DNA of 64,000 nt from Streptomyces sp. ICC1 (lineage in GTDB: Bacteria > Actinomycetota > Actinomycetes > Streptomycetales > Streptomycetaceae): the NCBI RefSeq assembly GCF_003287935.1, contig NZ_CP030287.1, positions 6,947,029 through 7,011,028 of the forward strand, in the 5' to 3' direction. Below the pieces are notes generated by a model. That model had not been told where the DNA came from, ran no database searches, and worked only from the letters and a program-made list of their open reading frames with translations. Made by a program: the position numbers and the translations under genes. Position 1 is the first letter of the stretch. Each line of letters starts with the position of its first letter. Shown one piece after another: positions 36,637 to 44,747 of this stretch.

Positions 36637-36652
36637 CTTAGGCAAACCTAAG
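36637..36652 (-). promoter_or_regulatory. Iron box (DmdR/IdeR-type operator) of the feo operon
   Basis: CTTAGG-CAAA-CCTAAG is a 6-bp dyad that fits the TTAGG..CCTAA core of actinobacterial DtxR/IdeR/DmdR1 operators. It lies 22 bp upstream of the feoA GTG, so iron-loaded repressor would block transcription. Confidence 0.7.
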
Positions 36653-36779
36653 CAGTGCGGGGAGGTCCGGGAGCCGGGCGAAGTCCCTGATCGGCAGGGA
36701 CTTTCAGCCCGCCGGCCCCGGCCCCTGTCCCAGCCCCAGCCCCTGCCCCTGCCCCTGCCCGGGGTACCGCACGGAGCCG

Positions 36780-36931
36780 CGCAGGTCACGGCCTTCACCG
36801 ACGCCATGGGGGCGGGCCTGCGCACGGCGGCCGCGGTGCTGCTGCTGGCGGCGGCCGCCGTGCTGGCGGGCTACCGGGACCGCGCCCCGGCCGGAACCGG
36901 GCAGGCGACCGGACCCGGGCCGGCGGCCTGA
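36780..36931 (+). pseudogene. Possible C-terminal remnant of an MFS transporter
   Basis: In the frame ending at 36931 the sequence QVTAFTDAMGAGLRTAAAVL followed by LLAAAAVLAGYRDR resembles the last membrane helix of DHA2-type drug exporters. Upstream the frame is CCCCTG simple repeats (36720-36765) with no start codon. The 315-bp stretch from the iron box to the next gene contains only this, the simple repeat and the feo promoter. Confidence 0.3.
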
Positions 36932-36967
36932 CCTGCACGCGCGGCGCCCCGGGCGCATTCTGAAGGG

Positions 36968-39229
36968 GTGACGGCGAGACCGGACATCGGCGGCCCCCTC
37001 ACCGACGCCACGGCCCGGGTGCTCGCGCGGGCCGCTCTCGATGCGGTGCGGGCCGCCGGCGGGTACGCGGGCGGGGTCTACCTGCGCTCCGGCACCGCGG
37101 GGCTGCTGCGGATGGCGGTCCTGACCGGGATCCCGGGGCCGCTGTTCCGCCCCTGGTGGCGGATGCACGTGAACCGCCCGTACCCCGTGGCCGAGGCGTA
37201 CCGCTCGGGACAGTCCGTACACCTGCCCGACGCGGAGTCCGCGATGCGGCGCTTCCCCCAGCTGATGGCCGGGCTGCCGTTCCCCTTCGGCTCGCTGTAC
37301 GAGCCGGTCGCCCGCGGGCCCGAGCGCTACGGCGTGCTGGTGGTGCTGCGCCCGGCGACCCCCGGGCTCCCGGTCGGGTCGGGCGACCGGGAGCGGCTGC
37401 GCGCGGTGGCGGCCCGGCTGGCCGGGGAGCTGTCCGATCTCGCCGCGGCCGGGGCGCCCGTGGCCTGGGAGGGTGATCCGGTGTGCGTGCCCGGCTCCGG
37501 TCCGGCGGACGAGGCGCCCGGCTCCGGGGGCGGCGCCCGCGCGGCCGTGGACCGGCTGGACCAGGCCGTCCTGTCCGTGGACCGGCAGGGCGTGATCGGG
37601 TTCGCCAACTCCGCCGCCCTCGCGGGAGCCGGGAGCCTGCTCGGAGCCGAAGGTGCCGAAGGCGCCGGACTGGTCGGGCGGATGCTGTGGGAGGCCCTGC
37701 CCTGGCTCGGCCACCCCTCCTACGAGGACCATTTCCGGGCCGTGTTCCTCGCCCCCGAGCCGGTGCGCTTCCAAGCCGCCAGGCCCGGTGCGCGCCTGCC
37801 GGAGCAGTGGCTGTCGGTGGGCCTGCACGCCGGGTCCGACGGGATCACCGTCACCATCGACGTGGCCGAACCGCCCGCGTACGCACCCGAGTCGGTGGTG
37901 CGGCCCGGACCGGGGCTCGGGTCCCCCGGTCTCGGTTCGCCCGCCGACCGGGCTTCCGCCCTGTACCGTCCGGTCGCCCTCGCGATCGCGCTGACCGAGG
38001 CGGTGACGGCCCGCCAGGTGTCGGCCGTGGTCACCGAGGAGCTCCTCCCGGCGTTCGGCGGACGCCAGTTGGCGATCTACCTGCTGGAGGAGGGCCATCT
38101 GCACCTGGCCTGGGAGACGGGCTTCCCCCAGGGCTTCCTCAACCGGTTCGACGGGGTCGCGCTGGACGTCCGGCTCCCCGGGGTGGAGACCCTCACGACG
38201 GGCCGGCCGATCTTCTTCGAGTCGATGGAGCACCTGGCCTCCGCCTACCCGGGGATCCCGCTGGACGCCCACGTCGGGGCCCGCGCGTTCCTCCCGCTGA
38301 TCGCCTCCGGCAGGCCGGTCGGCTCGTGCATCCTCGGCTTCGACGCGCCGCGCGGGTTCAGCCCGGAGGAGCGTACGGTGCTCACGGCGCTGGCCGGGCT
38401 GATCGCGCAGGCCCTGGAGCGGGCGCGGCGCTACGACAGCGAGGCCGCGCTGGCCCGCGGGCTCCAGGCGGCGCTGCTGCCGCACCGGCTGCCGGTGCGC
38501 GAGCACGTGGTCACGGTGGGGCGCTACCTGCCCGGCACCGCCGGGATGGACGTGGGCGGCGACTGGTACGACGTCCTCGACGCGGGCGGCGGGCGCCTCG
38601 CGCTGGTCATCGGCGACGTACAGGGCCACGGGGTGGCGGCGGCGGCCACGATGGGCCAACTACGCAGCGCGGTGCGGGCCTTCGCCCTCAGCGGCAATAC
38701 GCCGGAGCAGGTGGTGCGCGGCACCAACCGGCTGCTCATCGACCTCGACCCGGGCCAGTTCGCCAGCTGCTGCTACGTCCTGCTCGACCCCGCGACGGGC
38801 CTGGCCCTCGCCGTGCGCGCCGGACATCCCCAGCCGCTGCTGCGCCGTCCGGACGGCCGGACCGAGGTGCTGGACCTGCCGGGCGGGGTGGTGCTCGGCA
38901 TCGACGCCGAGGCGGACTATCCGGTCACCCGGCTACGGATCGAGCCGGGGGCGGTGCTCGCCCTGTACACCGACGGGCTGGTGGAGATCCCGGGCACGGA
39001 CATCGACGTGGGGGTGGAGCGGCTGCGGGCCGCCCTGGCGGCCGCCGGCCCCGGCCCGCTGACGGAGACGGCGGACCGGCTGGTCGGCGAGGCGGGGAAC
39101 TCCGCCGACCGGCCGGACGACATCGCCCTGCTGCTGGCGTCCCGGACGGCGGGACCGGACGGGGCCCGCGCCGCGGAGGACGGGCCGGACGGGGCCCGCG
39201 CGGGGGACGGCCCGCGCGGAGCCCCGTAG
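36968..39229 (+). CDS. GAF/PAS/GAF SpoIIE-type PP2C serine/threonine phosphatase
   Basis: 753 residues. A GAF-like domain (about 10-160), a PAS-like segment (AVDRLDQAVLSVDRQGVIGF, about 195-300), a second GAF domain (about 320-490) and a C-terminal SpoIIE domain: LQAALLPHRLPV, GGDWYDVLDAGGGRLALVIG (metal-binding D residues), GDVQGHGVAAAATMGQLR, GLALAVRAGHPQPLL, LALYTDGLVE and ADRPDDIALLLA. Such proteins dephosphorylate anti-anti-sigma factors in response to redox or small-molecule signals. Start GTG 36968 with AAGGGG. The second MITE copy lies 12 bp after its stop. Confidence 0.93.
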   Translation: MTARPDIGGPLTDATARVLARAALDAVRAAGGYAGGVYLRSGTAGLLRMAVLTGIPGPLFRPWWRMHVNRPYPVAEAYRSGQSVHLPDAESAMRRFPQLMAGLPFPFGSLYEPVARGPERYGVLVVLRPATPGLPVGSGDRERLRAVAARLAGELSDLAAAGAPVAWEGDPVCVPGSGPADEAPGSGGGARAAVDRLDQAVLSVDRQGVIGFANSAALAGAGSLLGAEGAEGAGLVGRMLWEALPWLGHPSYEDHFRAVFLAPEPVRFQAARPGARLPEQWLSVGLHAGSDGITVTIDVAEPPAYAPESVVRPGPGLGSPGLGSPADRASALYRPVALAIALTEAVTARQVSAVVTEELLPAFGGRQLAIYLLEEGHLHLAWETGFPQGFLNRFDGVALDVRLPGVETLTTGRPIFFESMEHLASAYPGIPLDAHVGARAFLPLIASGRPVGSCILGFDAPRGFSPEERTVLTALAGLIAQALERARRYDSEAALARGLQAALLPHRLPVREHVVTVGRYLPGTAGMDVGGDWYDVLDAGGGRLALVIGDVQGHGVAAAATMGQLRSAVRAFALSGNTPEQVVRGTNRLLIDLDPGQFASCCYVLLDPATGLALAVRAGHPQPLLRRPDGRTEVLDLPGGVVLGIDAEADYPVTRLRIEPGAVLALYTDGLVEIPGTDIDVGVERLRAALAAAGPGPLTETADRLVGEAGNSADRPDDIALLLASRTAGPDGARAAEDGPDGARAGDGPRGAP

Positions 39230-39241
39230 GACCCGCTACTC

Positions 39242-39406
39242 CTAGTGCTGTGACCGGAAAGGTCCACCGGGTCGCAGCGCCCGGCACGGCACCTCGCCGC
39301 GTTGTCGGACCACCGAAGTACGTCCAGTACAAGCGGCGGCCCTCCGCCTTGCGAGGCACCGCGCCGGACACCGCGACCCGCCAAACCTTCCCGGCCACAG
39401 CACTAG
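39242..39406. mobile_element. Non-autonomous inverted-repeat element (MITE-like), copy 2
   Basis: 165 bp, bounded by CTAGTGCTGTG and CACAGCACTAG like copy 1 and sharing the internal block with GTTGTCGGACCACC and CGTCCAGTAC. It lacks about 26 bp present near the middle of copy 1. Its right-hand CTAG contains the TAG stop of the minus-strand dehydrogenase gene. Both copies have the same orientation on the plus strand. Confidence 0.8.
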
Positions 39407-40521
39407 CAGGACTTGCCGGCGGTCGCGCGGGCGTAGGCGTCGCCCGCGATCAGGGCGTCCGCGACCATGTCGGGGGTCACCGGGAAGGGCATGTTGTGCG
39501 TGGTCTCGCCCTCCGCCGTGGCGGCGCGCCCGATGGCGAGGAGCTCCTCGCGGTCCGGGTCGCCGAGGCCGACCTCGGCGAGGGTGGTCGGGAGGCCGAC
39601 GGCGCGGCTGAACTTCAGGTAGGTGTCCAGCTCGTCGGTGGGGGCGCCCTCCAGGATCAGCTGGGCGAGGGTGCCGATGTTGACCTTCTCGCCGTGCATC
39701 ATGCCGTGCGTGCGGTGGGAGACGGTCAGCCCGTTGTGGATGCCGTGGGCGGCGGCGAGGCCGCAGGATTCGAAACCGAGGCCGGAGAGCAGCGTGTTGG
39801 CCTCGGTGACCTTCTCCAGCGCCGGGGTGACCACGTGCGCCTCGGCGGCCAGACGGGCCTGGGGGCCGTACTCGATCAGGGTCTCCCAGCAGAGCCGGGC
39901 GAGGCTGAGGGAGGCCATGGTGGCGAGGCCGCCGGCCATGGCCACCCGGTTCGCGGCGACGCAGACGCGGGCCTCGTACCAGGTGGCGAGCGCGTCGCCC
40001 ATGCCGGAGACGACGAAGCGGCTCGGCGCGTTCGCGACGAGCGCGGTGTCGACGAGGACGAGGTTGGGGTTGCGCCGGAAGAAGGAGTAGCGCTCGAAGG
40101 CGCCCTCCTCGGTGTAGATGACGGCGAGCGCGCTGGTCGGCGCGTCGGTGGAGGCGACGGTGGGTGCGGACACGACGGCGATGTCGCCCAGCGCGTGGCC
40201 GACGGCCTTCGCGGTGTCGATGGCGGTGCCGCCGCCGATGCCGACGATGACGTCCGCGCCGGCGGCCTGGGCGGCCGCGGCCACCCGGTCGATCTCCTTC
40301 TGCGTGCAGAGCCCGCCGAAGACCTCCTTGGTCAGCTTGACCCCGGCGGCGGTGAGCGAGTCGGTGACCGCGGTGTCGACGAAGCCCCAGACGCCCTTGT
40401 CCGCGAGGACGACGGCGTTCGTCCCGAGGTGGGCGGTGTGCTCGCCCAGGTCGTTCATCGCTCCGGCGCCCTGCACGTACTTCGGCGGGCTGATCATCAT
40501 GCGCGTACCGACGGTCTTCAC
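39403..40521 (-). CDS. gldA: Glycerol dehydrogenase, iron/zinc-containing
   Basis: 372 residues of the GldA-like family; oxidises glycerol to dihydroxyacetone with NAD. Features are GTNAVVLADKGVWGF, VIVGIGGGTAIDTAKAVGH (NAD binding), APTVASTDAPTSALAVIYT, VSGMGDALATWYEA, and the metal-binding histidines in AAAHGIHNGL and SHRTHGMMHGEKV. GAGGAGG lies 6 bases before the GTG at 40521, preferred over the ATG at 40536 that would overlap that site. The stop TAG lies within the terminal CTAG of the repeat element. It is divergent from dhaK, which takes the product dihydroxyacetone. Confidence 0.9.
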   Translation of the reverse strand: MKTVGTRMMISPPKYVQGAGAMNDLGEHTAHLGTNAVVLADKGVWGFVDTAVTDSLTAAGVKLTKEVFGGLCTQKEIDRVAAAAQAAGADVIVGIGGGTAIDTAKAVGHALGDIAVVSAPTVASTDAPTSALAVIYTEEGAFERYSFFRRNPNLVLVDTALVANAPSRFVVSGMGDALATWYEARVCVAANRVAMAGGLATMASLSLARLCWETLIEYGPQARLAAEAHVVTPALEKVTEANTLLSGLGFESCGLAAAHGIHNGLTVSHRTHGMMHGEKVNIGTLAQLILEGAPTDELDTYLKFSRAVGLPTTLAEVGLGDPDREELLAIGRAATAEGETTHNMPFPVTPDMVADALIAGDAYARATAGKSC

Positions 40522-40800
40522 GTGAATCCTCCTCATTGCGAATTCATTTCCGCTTGCTTATTCATCCCTATCACGGATTTGGGCGGCTCCGGCGAAATTC
40601 ACGGCCCCCTCGCGGAGGGGCCTTTCCGCGCCCGCATCCGGGACCAAGGACCCGGCCTGCCCTCCAGGTTCTCCGGGGTAACGTTCCAGCCAAGTGCCCC
40701 GGAAGCGGTGGCGGATCGGCGACGGTGCCGGGTTAATACCGTCCCGCAATTCCAATTTCCGCTCCGGCCCGGCGTTCCGTGTTTCAGGAAAGAGGCCCCC

Positions 40801-41814
40801 GTGAAGAAGCTCATCAATTCCCCCGAGAGCGTCGTCGCCGACGCGCTGCGCGGAATGGCCGCCGCCCACCCGGGACTCCGCGTCGAGGCGGAGAGGGGCA
40901 TCGTCACGCGGGCCGGCGGGGGCCCGGCGGCCGGGCAGAGCGCCGGAAGGGTGGCGGTGCTGTCGGGCGGCGGCAGCGGGCACGAGCCCCTGCACGCCGG
41001 TTTCGTCGGGCGCGGCATGCTGGCGGCGGCCGTGGCCGGACCGGTGTTCACCTCTCCGGTTCCGGACAACATCGCGCGCGCCACCTGCGCGGTGGACGCG
41101 GGCGCCGGCGTCCTGCACGTCGTGAAGAACTACACGGGCGACATCCTCAACTTCACGATGGCCGCGGAGGACTGCGAGGACGAGGGCGTGCAGGTCGAGC
41201 AGGTCGTCGTGGACGACGACGTGGCCGTCGCCCGGACGGCGAACGGTCCGGGCCGGCGCGGCACCGGGGCCACCCTGTTCGTGGAGAAGATCGCGGGCGC
41301 GCTCGCCGAGGAGGGCGCCCCCCTCGCCGAGGTCGCCGCGGTGGCCCGCAAGGTCAACGAGAACGCGCGCAGCTACGGCGTCGCCCTGACCTCCTGCACG
41401 ACCCCGGCCAAGGGCAGCCCGAACTTCACGCTCGGCGAGGACGAGATCGAGCTCGGCATCGGCATCCACGGGGAGCCCGGACGCGAGCGCCGCAAGGTGA
41501 TGACCGCCGCGGAGACGGCCGAGGCGATGCTCGACGCCATCCTCGACGACCTCCCGGAGGCGGCCGGCGCGCCGGTGATCCTGCTCGTCAACGGCCTGGG
41601 CGGAACCCCGCCCGTCGAGCTGTACATCATGCGGGCGGAGGTCGAGCGGGTGCTGGACGACCGCGGGATCACCGTGGCCCGCTCGCTGGTCGGCAACTAC
41701 GTCACCAGCCTGGACATGGCCGGCTGCACCCTGACCCTGTGCCGCGCCGACGAAGAACTGCTGCGGCTGTGGGACGCGCCGGTGGACACGCCCTCCCTGC
41801 GCTGGGGCTGCTGA
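40801..41814 (+). CDS. dhaK: Dihydroxyacetone kinase subunit DhaK
   Basis: 337 residues, DhaK domain: VAVLSGGGSGHEPLHAGFVG near the N-terminus, LHVVKNYTGDILNF, GRRGTGATLFVEKIAG, and the substrate-binding histidine in IELGIGIHGEPGRER. DhaK covalently holds dihydroxyacetone; catalysis needs DhaL plus either ATP or DhaM. Neither dhaL nor dhaM follows; the next gene is a membrane protein. Start GTG 40801 with GAAAGAGG. The 279-bp divergent region with gldA is AT-rich and contains a GGCCCC/GGGGCC hairpin (40603-40622) and CGAATTC-like repeats that may bind a glycerol regulator. Confidence 0.93.
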   Translation: MKKLINSPESVVADALRGMAAAHPGLRVEAERGIVTRAGGGPAAGQSAGRVAVLSGGGSGHEPLHAGFVGRGMLAAAVAGPVFTSPVPDNIARATCAVDAGAGVLHVVKNYTGDILNFTMAAEDCEDEGVQVEQVVVDDDVAVARTANGPGRRGTGATLFVEKIAGALAEEGAPLAEVAAVARKVNENARSYGVALTSCTTPAKGSPNFTLGEDEIELGIGIHGEPGRERRKVMTAAETAEAMLDAILDDLPEAAGAPVILLVNGLGGTPPVELYIMRAEVERVLDDRGITVARSLVGNYVTSLDMAGCTLTLCRADEELLRLWDAPVDTPSLRWGC

Positions 41815-41876
41815 GCTCCGCCCACCGTCCCTCCCGCCCGCCGCCCCTTCCCCCGCCCCGGCGTGGGGCCGACTGG

Positions 41877-42335
41877 ATGTTCGGCGGGGTCTACGGGACG
41901 GTGCTCGCGAGCGGCCTGCTCGCCGCGCTCGACCAGAAGGGCGGCGAGTACACGCCCTTCTACGACGCCAGCTGGGTGCTCGTCACCGCCGCCACCGCCG
42001 GCCTCGCGCACGGGTACTCGCACCACATGAGCACCCACCAGGCCGGCGGCGCCGGCCATCGGTGGCGGGTGCTCCTGCGGGCGCTGTGGAACGAGTGGCC
42101 GATGATCGCGGCCACTCTTCCCACCGTCCTGCTGCTGCTCCTCGCCGGGCTCGCCGACTGGGACTCGCACGGGGTCACCGCCCTGGGGCTCGGCCTGAAC
42201 TCCGCGCTGCTGTTCGCCTGGGGCTCCTTCGTCGCCCTCCGCGTCGGCTACAAGCTCGACTCCGCCCTCCTGATCGGCATGGCCGACGCGACCATCGGGC
42301 TGGCCATCATCGTGGCCAATGCCGTCATCAAGTAG
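41877..42335 (+). CDS. Four-helix membrane protein, function unknown
   Basis: 152 residues. Hydrophobic helices at about 1-17 (FGGVYGTVLASGLLAAL), 30-45 (WVLVTAATAGLAHGYSHH), 75-95 (MIAATLPTVLLLLLAGLA) and 100-150 (LGLNSALLFAWGSFVAL, IGMADATIGLAIIVANAV). A Tyr-Ser-His-His-Met-x-Thr-His motif after helix 2 is conspicuous. The ATG at 41877 has a poor ribosome site, so the true start could be slightly upstream. It lies 62 bp after dhaK where dhaL would be expected; no link to glycerol is visible. Confidence 0.65.
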   Translation: MFGGVYGTVLASGLLAALDQKGGEYTPFYDASWVLVTAATAGLAHGYSHHMSTHQAGGAGHRWRVLLRALWNEWPMIAATLPTVLLLLLAGLADWDSHGVTALGLGLNSALLFAWGSFVALRVGYKLDSALLIGMADATIGLAIIVANAVIK

Positions 42336-42359
42336 CGCCGGAAGCCGCGGCGCCGGACG

Positions 42360-43307
42360 TCAGTCCGGGAGCTGCCCCTCCGCCTCCGCCAGGATCTCCG
42401 TCAGCCGTGCCCCGAACTCCGCCCCCCGGGAATCCGGGACCCCCGTGCGCGCCGAGGTGAGCAGCGCGTCCAGGGCGCGGCCGTAGGCGCCCGGGACGTT
42501 GCTCCACTCCGGGAGGCCGAAGACGCCCTCGGCGCCGCGCAGTTCCAGGCCCACCCCGGCGGCCGCGCGCGGCGAGCTCAGGCTGAGGACGGCGGTGCTC
42601 GCCGCGCCGGAGGTGTGGCGCAGGGCCAGTTGGACCACGTCGGAGGGGCCCCGCGTGGCGCTGACCGCGGTGACGTCGCCGAGGACGGGGATGAGTACGG
42701 ACAGGGCGTGCGGGCCGACGTCCCACAGCCCGCCCTTGGCCTTGCGCCAGGGCGAGTCGGCGTAGGCGCTGGGCTCTCCGCCGGGCGGGAAGACGGCGCC
42801 GAGCCAGTGCGCGGCGGCGGTGAACCAGCCGGAGCGCTCCGCCTGCTCGGCGACCCAGCCGGCGGTGGGCTCGGCGAAGCGGAGGGTCAGGAAGACCACG
42901 GAGGCGACCCCGTGCTCGGCCACGGCGTCGGCCACGGCGCGGGCGTCGGCCGGCGTCGTGGCGACGGGCTTGTCGAGCAGCAGATGGCATCCGGCGGCGG
43001 CCGCGCGCACGGCGAGCGGGGCCTGTACGTCGGGCGGCAGGGCGAAGGCCACGACGTCACAGTCGGCGAACAGCGCGTCGGGGTCTTCGTACACCTTCAC
43101 GCCGTGCTCGCGGGCCAGCTCGGCCGCCGCTTCGGGGCGCCGGCCCCAGATGCCGGCGAACTCGGAGCCTGCGTGCGCGGCGAGCGCGGGTGCGTGGGTG
43201 CGGTGGGCCCAGGGGCCGGTACCCAGCAGTCCGACACGGGGGCGGGGCCCGGAAGCGGCCTCTTCGGCGGCATCTCCGGCGGACTTCAAATCGTACGAAA
43301 TGCTCAC
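42360..43307 (-). CDS. Gfo/Idh/MocA-family oxidoreductase
   Basis: 315 residues. N-terminal Rossmann domain PRVGLLGTGPWAHRTHAPAL, FAGIWGRRPEAAAELAREHG, then the family's conserved LLDKPVATTPADARA (EKP-type lysine) and the C-terminal substrate domain with AAHWLGAVFPPGG and GGLWDVGPHALSVLIPVLGD. It is an NAD(P)-dependent sugar or polyol dehydrogenase of unknown substrate. The GTG at 43307 (VSISYDLKSAG) is preferred because the upstream frame crosses the glnII regulatory region. Divergent from glnII. Confidence 0.88.
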   Translation of the reverse strand: MSISYDLKSAGDAAEEAASGPRPRVGLLGTGPWAHRTHAPALAAHAGSEFAGIWGRRPEAAAELAREHGVKVYEDPDALFADCDVVAFALPPDVQAPLAVRAAAAGCHLLLDKPVATTPADARAVADAVAEHGVASVVFLTLRFAEPTAGWVAEQAERSGWFTAAAHWLGAVFPPGGEPSAYADSPWRKAKGGLWDVGPHALSVLIPVLGDVTAVSATRGPSDVVQLALRHTSGAASTAVLSLSSPRAAAGVGLELRGAEGVFGLPEWSNVPGAYGRALDALLTSARTGVPDSRGAEFGARLTEILAEAEGQLPD

Positions 43308-43384
43308 CTGCCCAGTCTGCCCCACTCGGACGGGCGTCCGGACGCCAACCCGCACAGCCATGCCCACCTGCGGCGTAAACCTCG

Positions 43385-43422
43385 GTAACACGGGGTTCAC
43401 ACGCGGGCAACGGAAGAGAAAT
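43385..43422 (+). promoter_or_regulatory. GlnR-like operator upstream of glnII
   Basis: GTAAC (43385), TTCAC (43396), GCAAC (43407) and GAAAT (43418) follow one another with exact 11-bp periodicity, matching the actinobacterial GlnR pattern gTnAC-n6-GaAAc repeated twice. It lies about 120 bp upstream of the glnII start. Confidence 0.7.
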
Positions 43423-43539
43423 CGCGAGCGGGCACGCTGCGGTCTACACCGCAGAACGAATTCGCAGCACGCGAACCGCAGGACGCAACGCAGCATCCGC
43501 AGAGTCTGCGCCGGAGCGACGCACCGAAGGATGGGGCCC

Positions 43540-44559
43540 GTGAGTTACAAGGCTGAGTACATCTGGATCGACGGAACCGAGCCGACTGCGAAGCTGCGTT
43601 CCAAGACGAAGATCATGGCGGACGGCGACGCGCTGCCGATCTGGGGCTTCGACGGTTCGAGCACCAACCAGGCCGAGGGCCACGCCTCGGACCGCGTACT
43701 CCAGCCGGTGTTCACTTGCCCGGACCCGATCCGCGGCGGGGACAACGTCCTCGTCCTGTGCGAGGTCCTGAACATCGACATGACCCCGCACGCGTCGAAC
43801 ACCCGCGCGCTGCTGCGTCCGATCGCCGAGAAGTTCGCCGCTCAGGAGCCGATCTACGGCATCGAGCAGGAGTACACCTTCTTCGACGGCACCCGCCCGC
43901 TCGGCTTCCCGGTCAACGGCTTCCCGGCCGCCCAGGGCGGCTACTACTGCGGCGTCGGCTCGGACGAGATCTTCGGCCGCGACATCGTCGAGAAGCACCT
44001 GGACCACTGCCTCGCGGCGGGCCTGGCGATCTCCGGCATCAACGCCGAGGTCATGCCCGGCCAGTGGGAGTTCCAGGTCGGCCCGGTCGGCCCGCTGGAG
44101 GTCTCGGACCAGCTGTGGATCGCGCGCTGGCTGCTCTACCGCACGGCCGAGGACTTCAACGTCTCCGCGACGCTGAACCCGAAGCCGGTCAAGGGCGACT
44201 GGAACGGCGCCGGCGCGCACACCAACTTCTCCACGAAGGCGATGCGCGAGGACTACCGCGCGATCATCTCCGCGGCCGAGTCGCTGGGCGAGGGCAGCAA
44301 GCCGCTCGACCACGTCAAGAACTACGGCGCCGGCATCGACGAGCGCCTGACGGGCCTGCACGAGACGGCTCCGTGGAACGAGTACAGCTACGGCGTCTCG
44401 GACCGCGGCGCTTCCGTCCGCATCCCGTGGCAGGTGGAGAAGGACGGCAAGGGCTACATCGAGGACCGCCGCCCGAACGCGAACGTGGACCCGTACGTGG
44501 TGACCCGCCTGATCACGGACACCTGCTGCACCGCCCTGGAGAAGGACGGCCTGGTCTGA
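43540..44559 (+). CDS. glnII: Glutamine synthetase type II
   Basis: 339 residues, the short eukaryotic-type GSII. It makes glutamine from glutamate, ammonia and ATP in the cytosol. Landmarks are WGFDGSSTNQAEG, YGIEQEYTFFD (metal-binding E), INAEVMPGQWEFQVGP, GDWNGAGAHTNFSTKAMRE and GIDERLTGLHETAPWNEYSYGVS (as overlapping parts). Start GTG 43540 (VSYKAEYIWIDG), with AAGGATG upstream; ATG 43531 would add MGP. GlnR boxes upstream fit nitrogen control, and a perfect hairpin follows. Confidence 0.95.
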   Translation: MSYKAEYIWIDGTEPTAKLRSKTKIMADGDALPIWGFDGSSTNQAEGHASDRVLQPVFTCPDPIRGGDNVLVLCEVLNIDMTPHASNTRALLRPIAEKFAAQEPIYGIEQEYTFFDGTRPLGFPVNGFPAAQGGYYCGVGSDEIFGRDIVEKHLDHCLAAGLAISGINAEVMPGQWEFQVGPVGPLEVSDQLWIARWLLYRTAEDFNVSATLNPKPVKGDWNGAGAHTNFSTKAMREDYRAIISAAESLGEGSKPLDHVKNYGAGIDERLTGLHETAPWNEYSYGVSDRGASVRIPWQVEKDGKGYIEDRRPNANVDPYVVTRLITDTCCTALEKDGLV

Positions 44560-44593
44560 GACCGCCCGCTCCCCGCTCCACCCGTACGATTCC

Positions 44594-44628
44594 GGCGCCC
44601 GCCGGGCCCCCGCGGCCCGGCGGGCGCC
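44594..44628 (+). terminator. glnII terminator
   Basis: A perfect 15-bp stem (44594-44608 against 44614-44628) with a 5-base loop, 35 bp after the glnII stop. Confidence 0.85.
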
Positions 44629-44669
44629 GCCACGTCCGGGCCCGGCCGCCGCCGATGACGACGCCGCCG

Positions 44670-44729
44670 CTGTCGGTGCCACTGTCGGTGCCGCTGTCGG
44701 TGCCGCTGTCGCTGTCGGTGTCGGTGCCG
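44670..44729. repeat. Tandem 12-bp repeats before the DUF6891-like gene
   Basis: CTGTCGGTGCCA, CTGTCGGTGCCG, CTGTCGGTGCCG and partial units. If read in frame from an ATG at 44655 they would encode PLSVPLSVPL, but no ribosome site supports that start, so I treat them as upstream sequence. Confidence 0.7.
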
Positions 44730-44747
44730 TCTGGCACGGTGTCCCCC

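Noticed and set aside
44655..44747. Upstream ATG extending the DUF6891-like protein by 31 residues
   Set aside because: It would translate the CTGTCGGTGCCG repeat and lacks a ribosome site.
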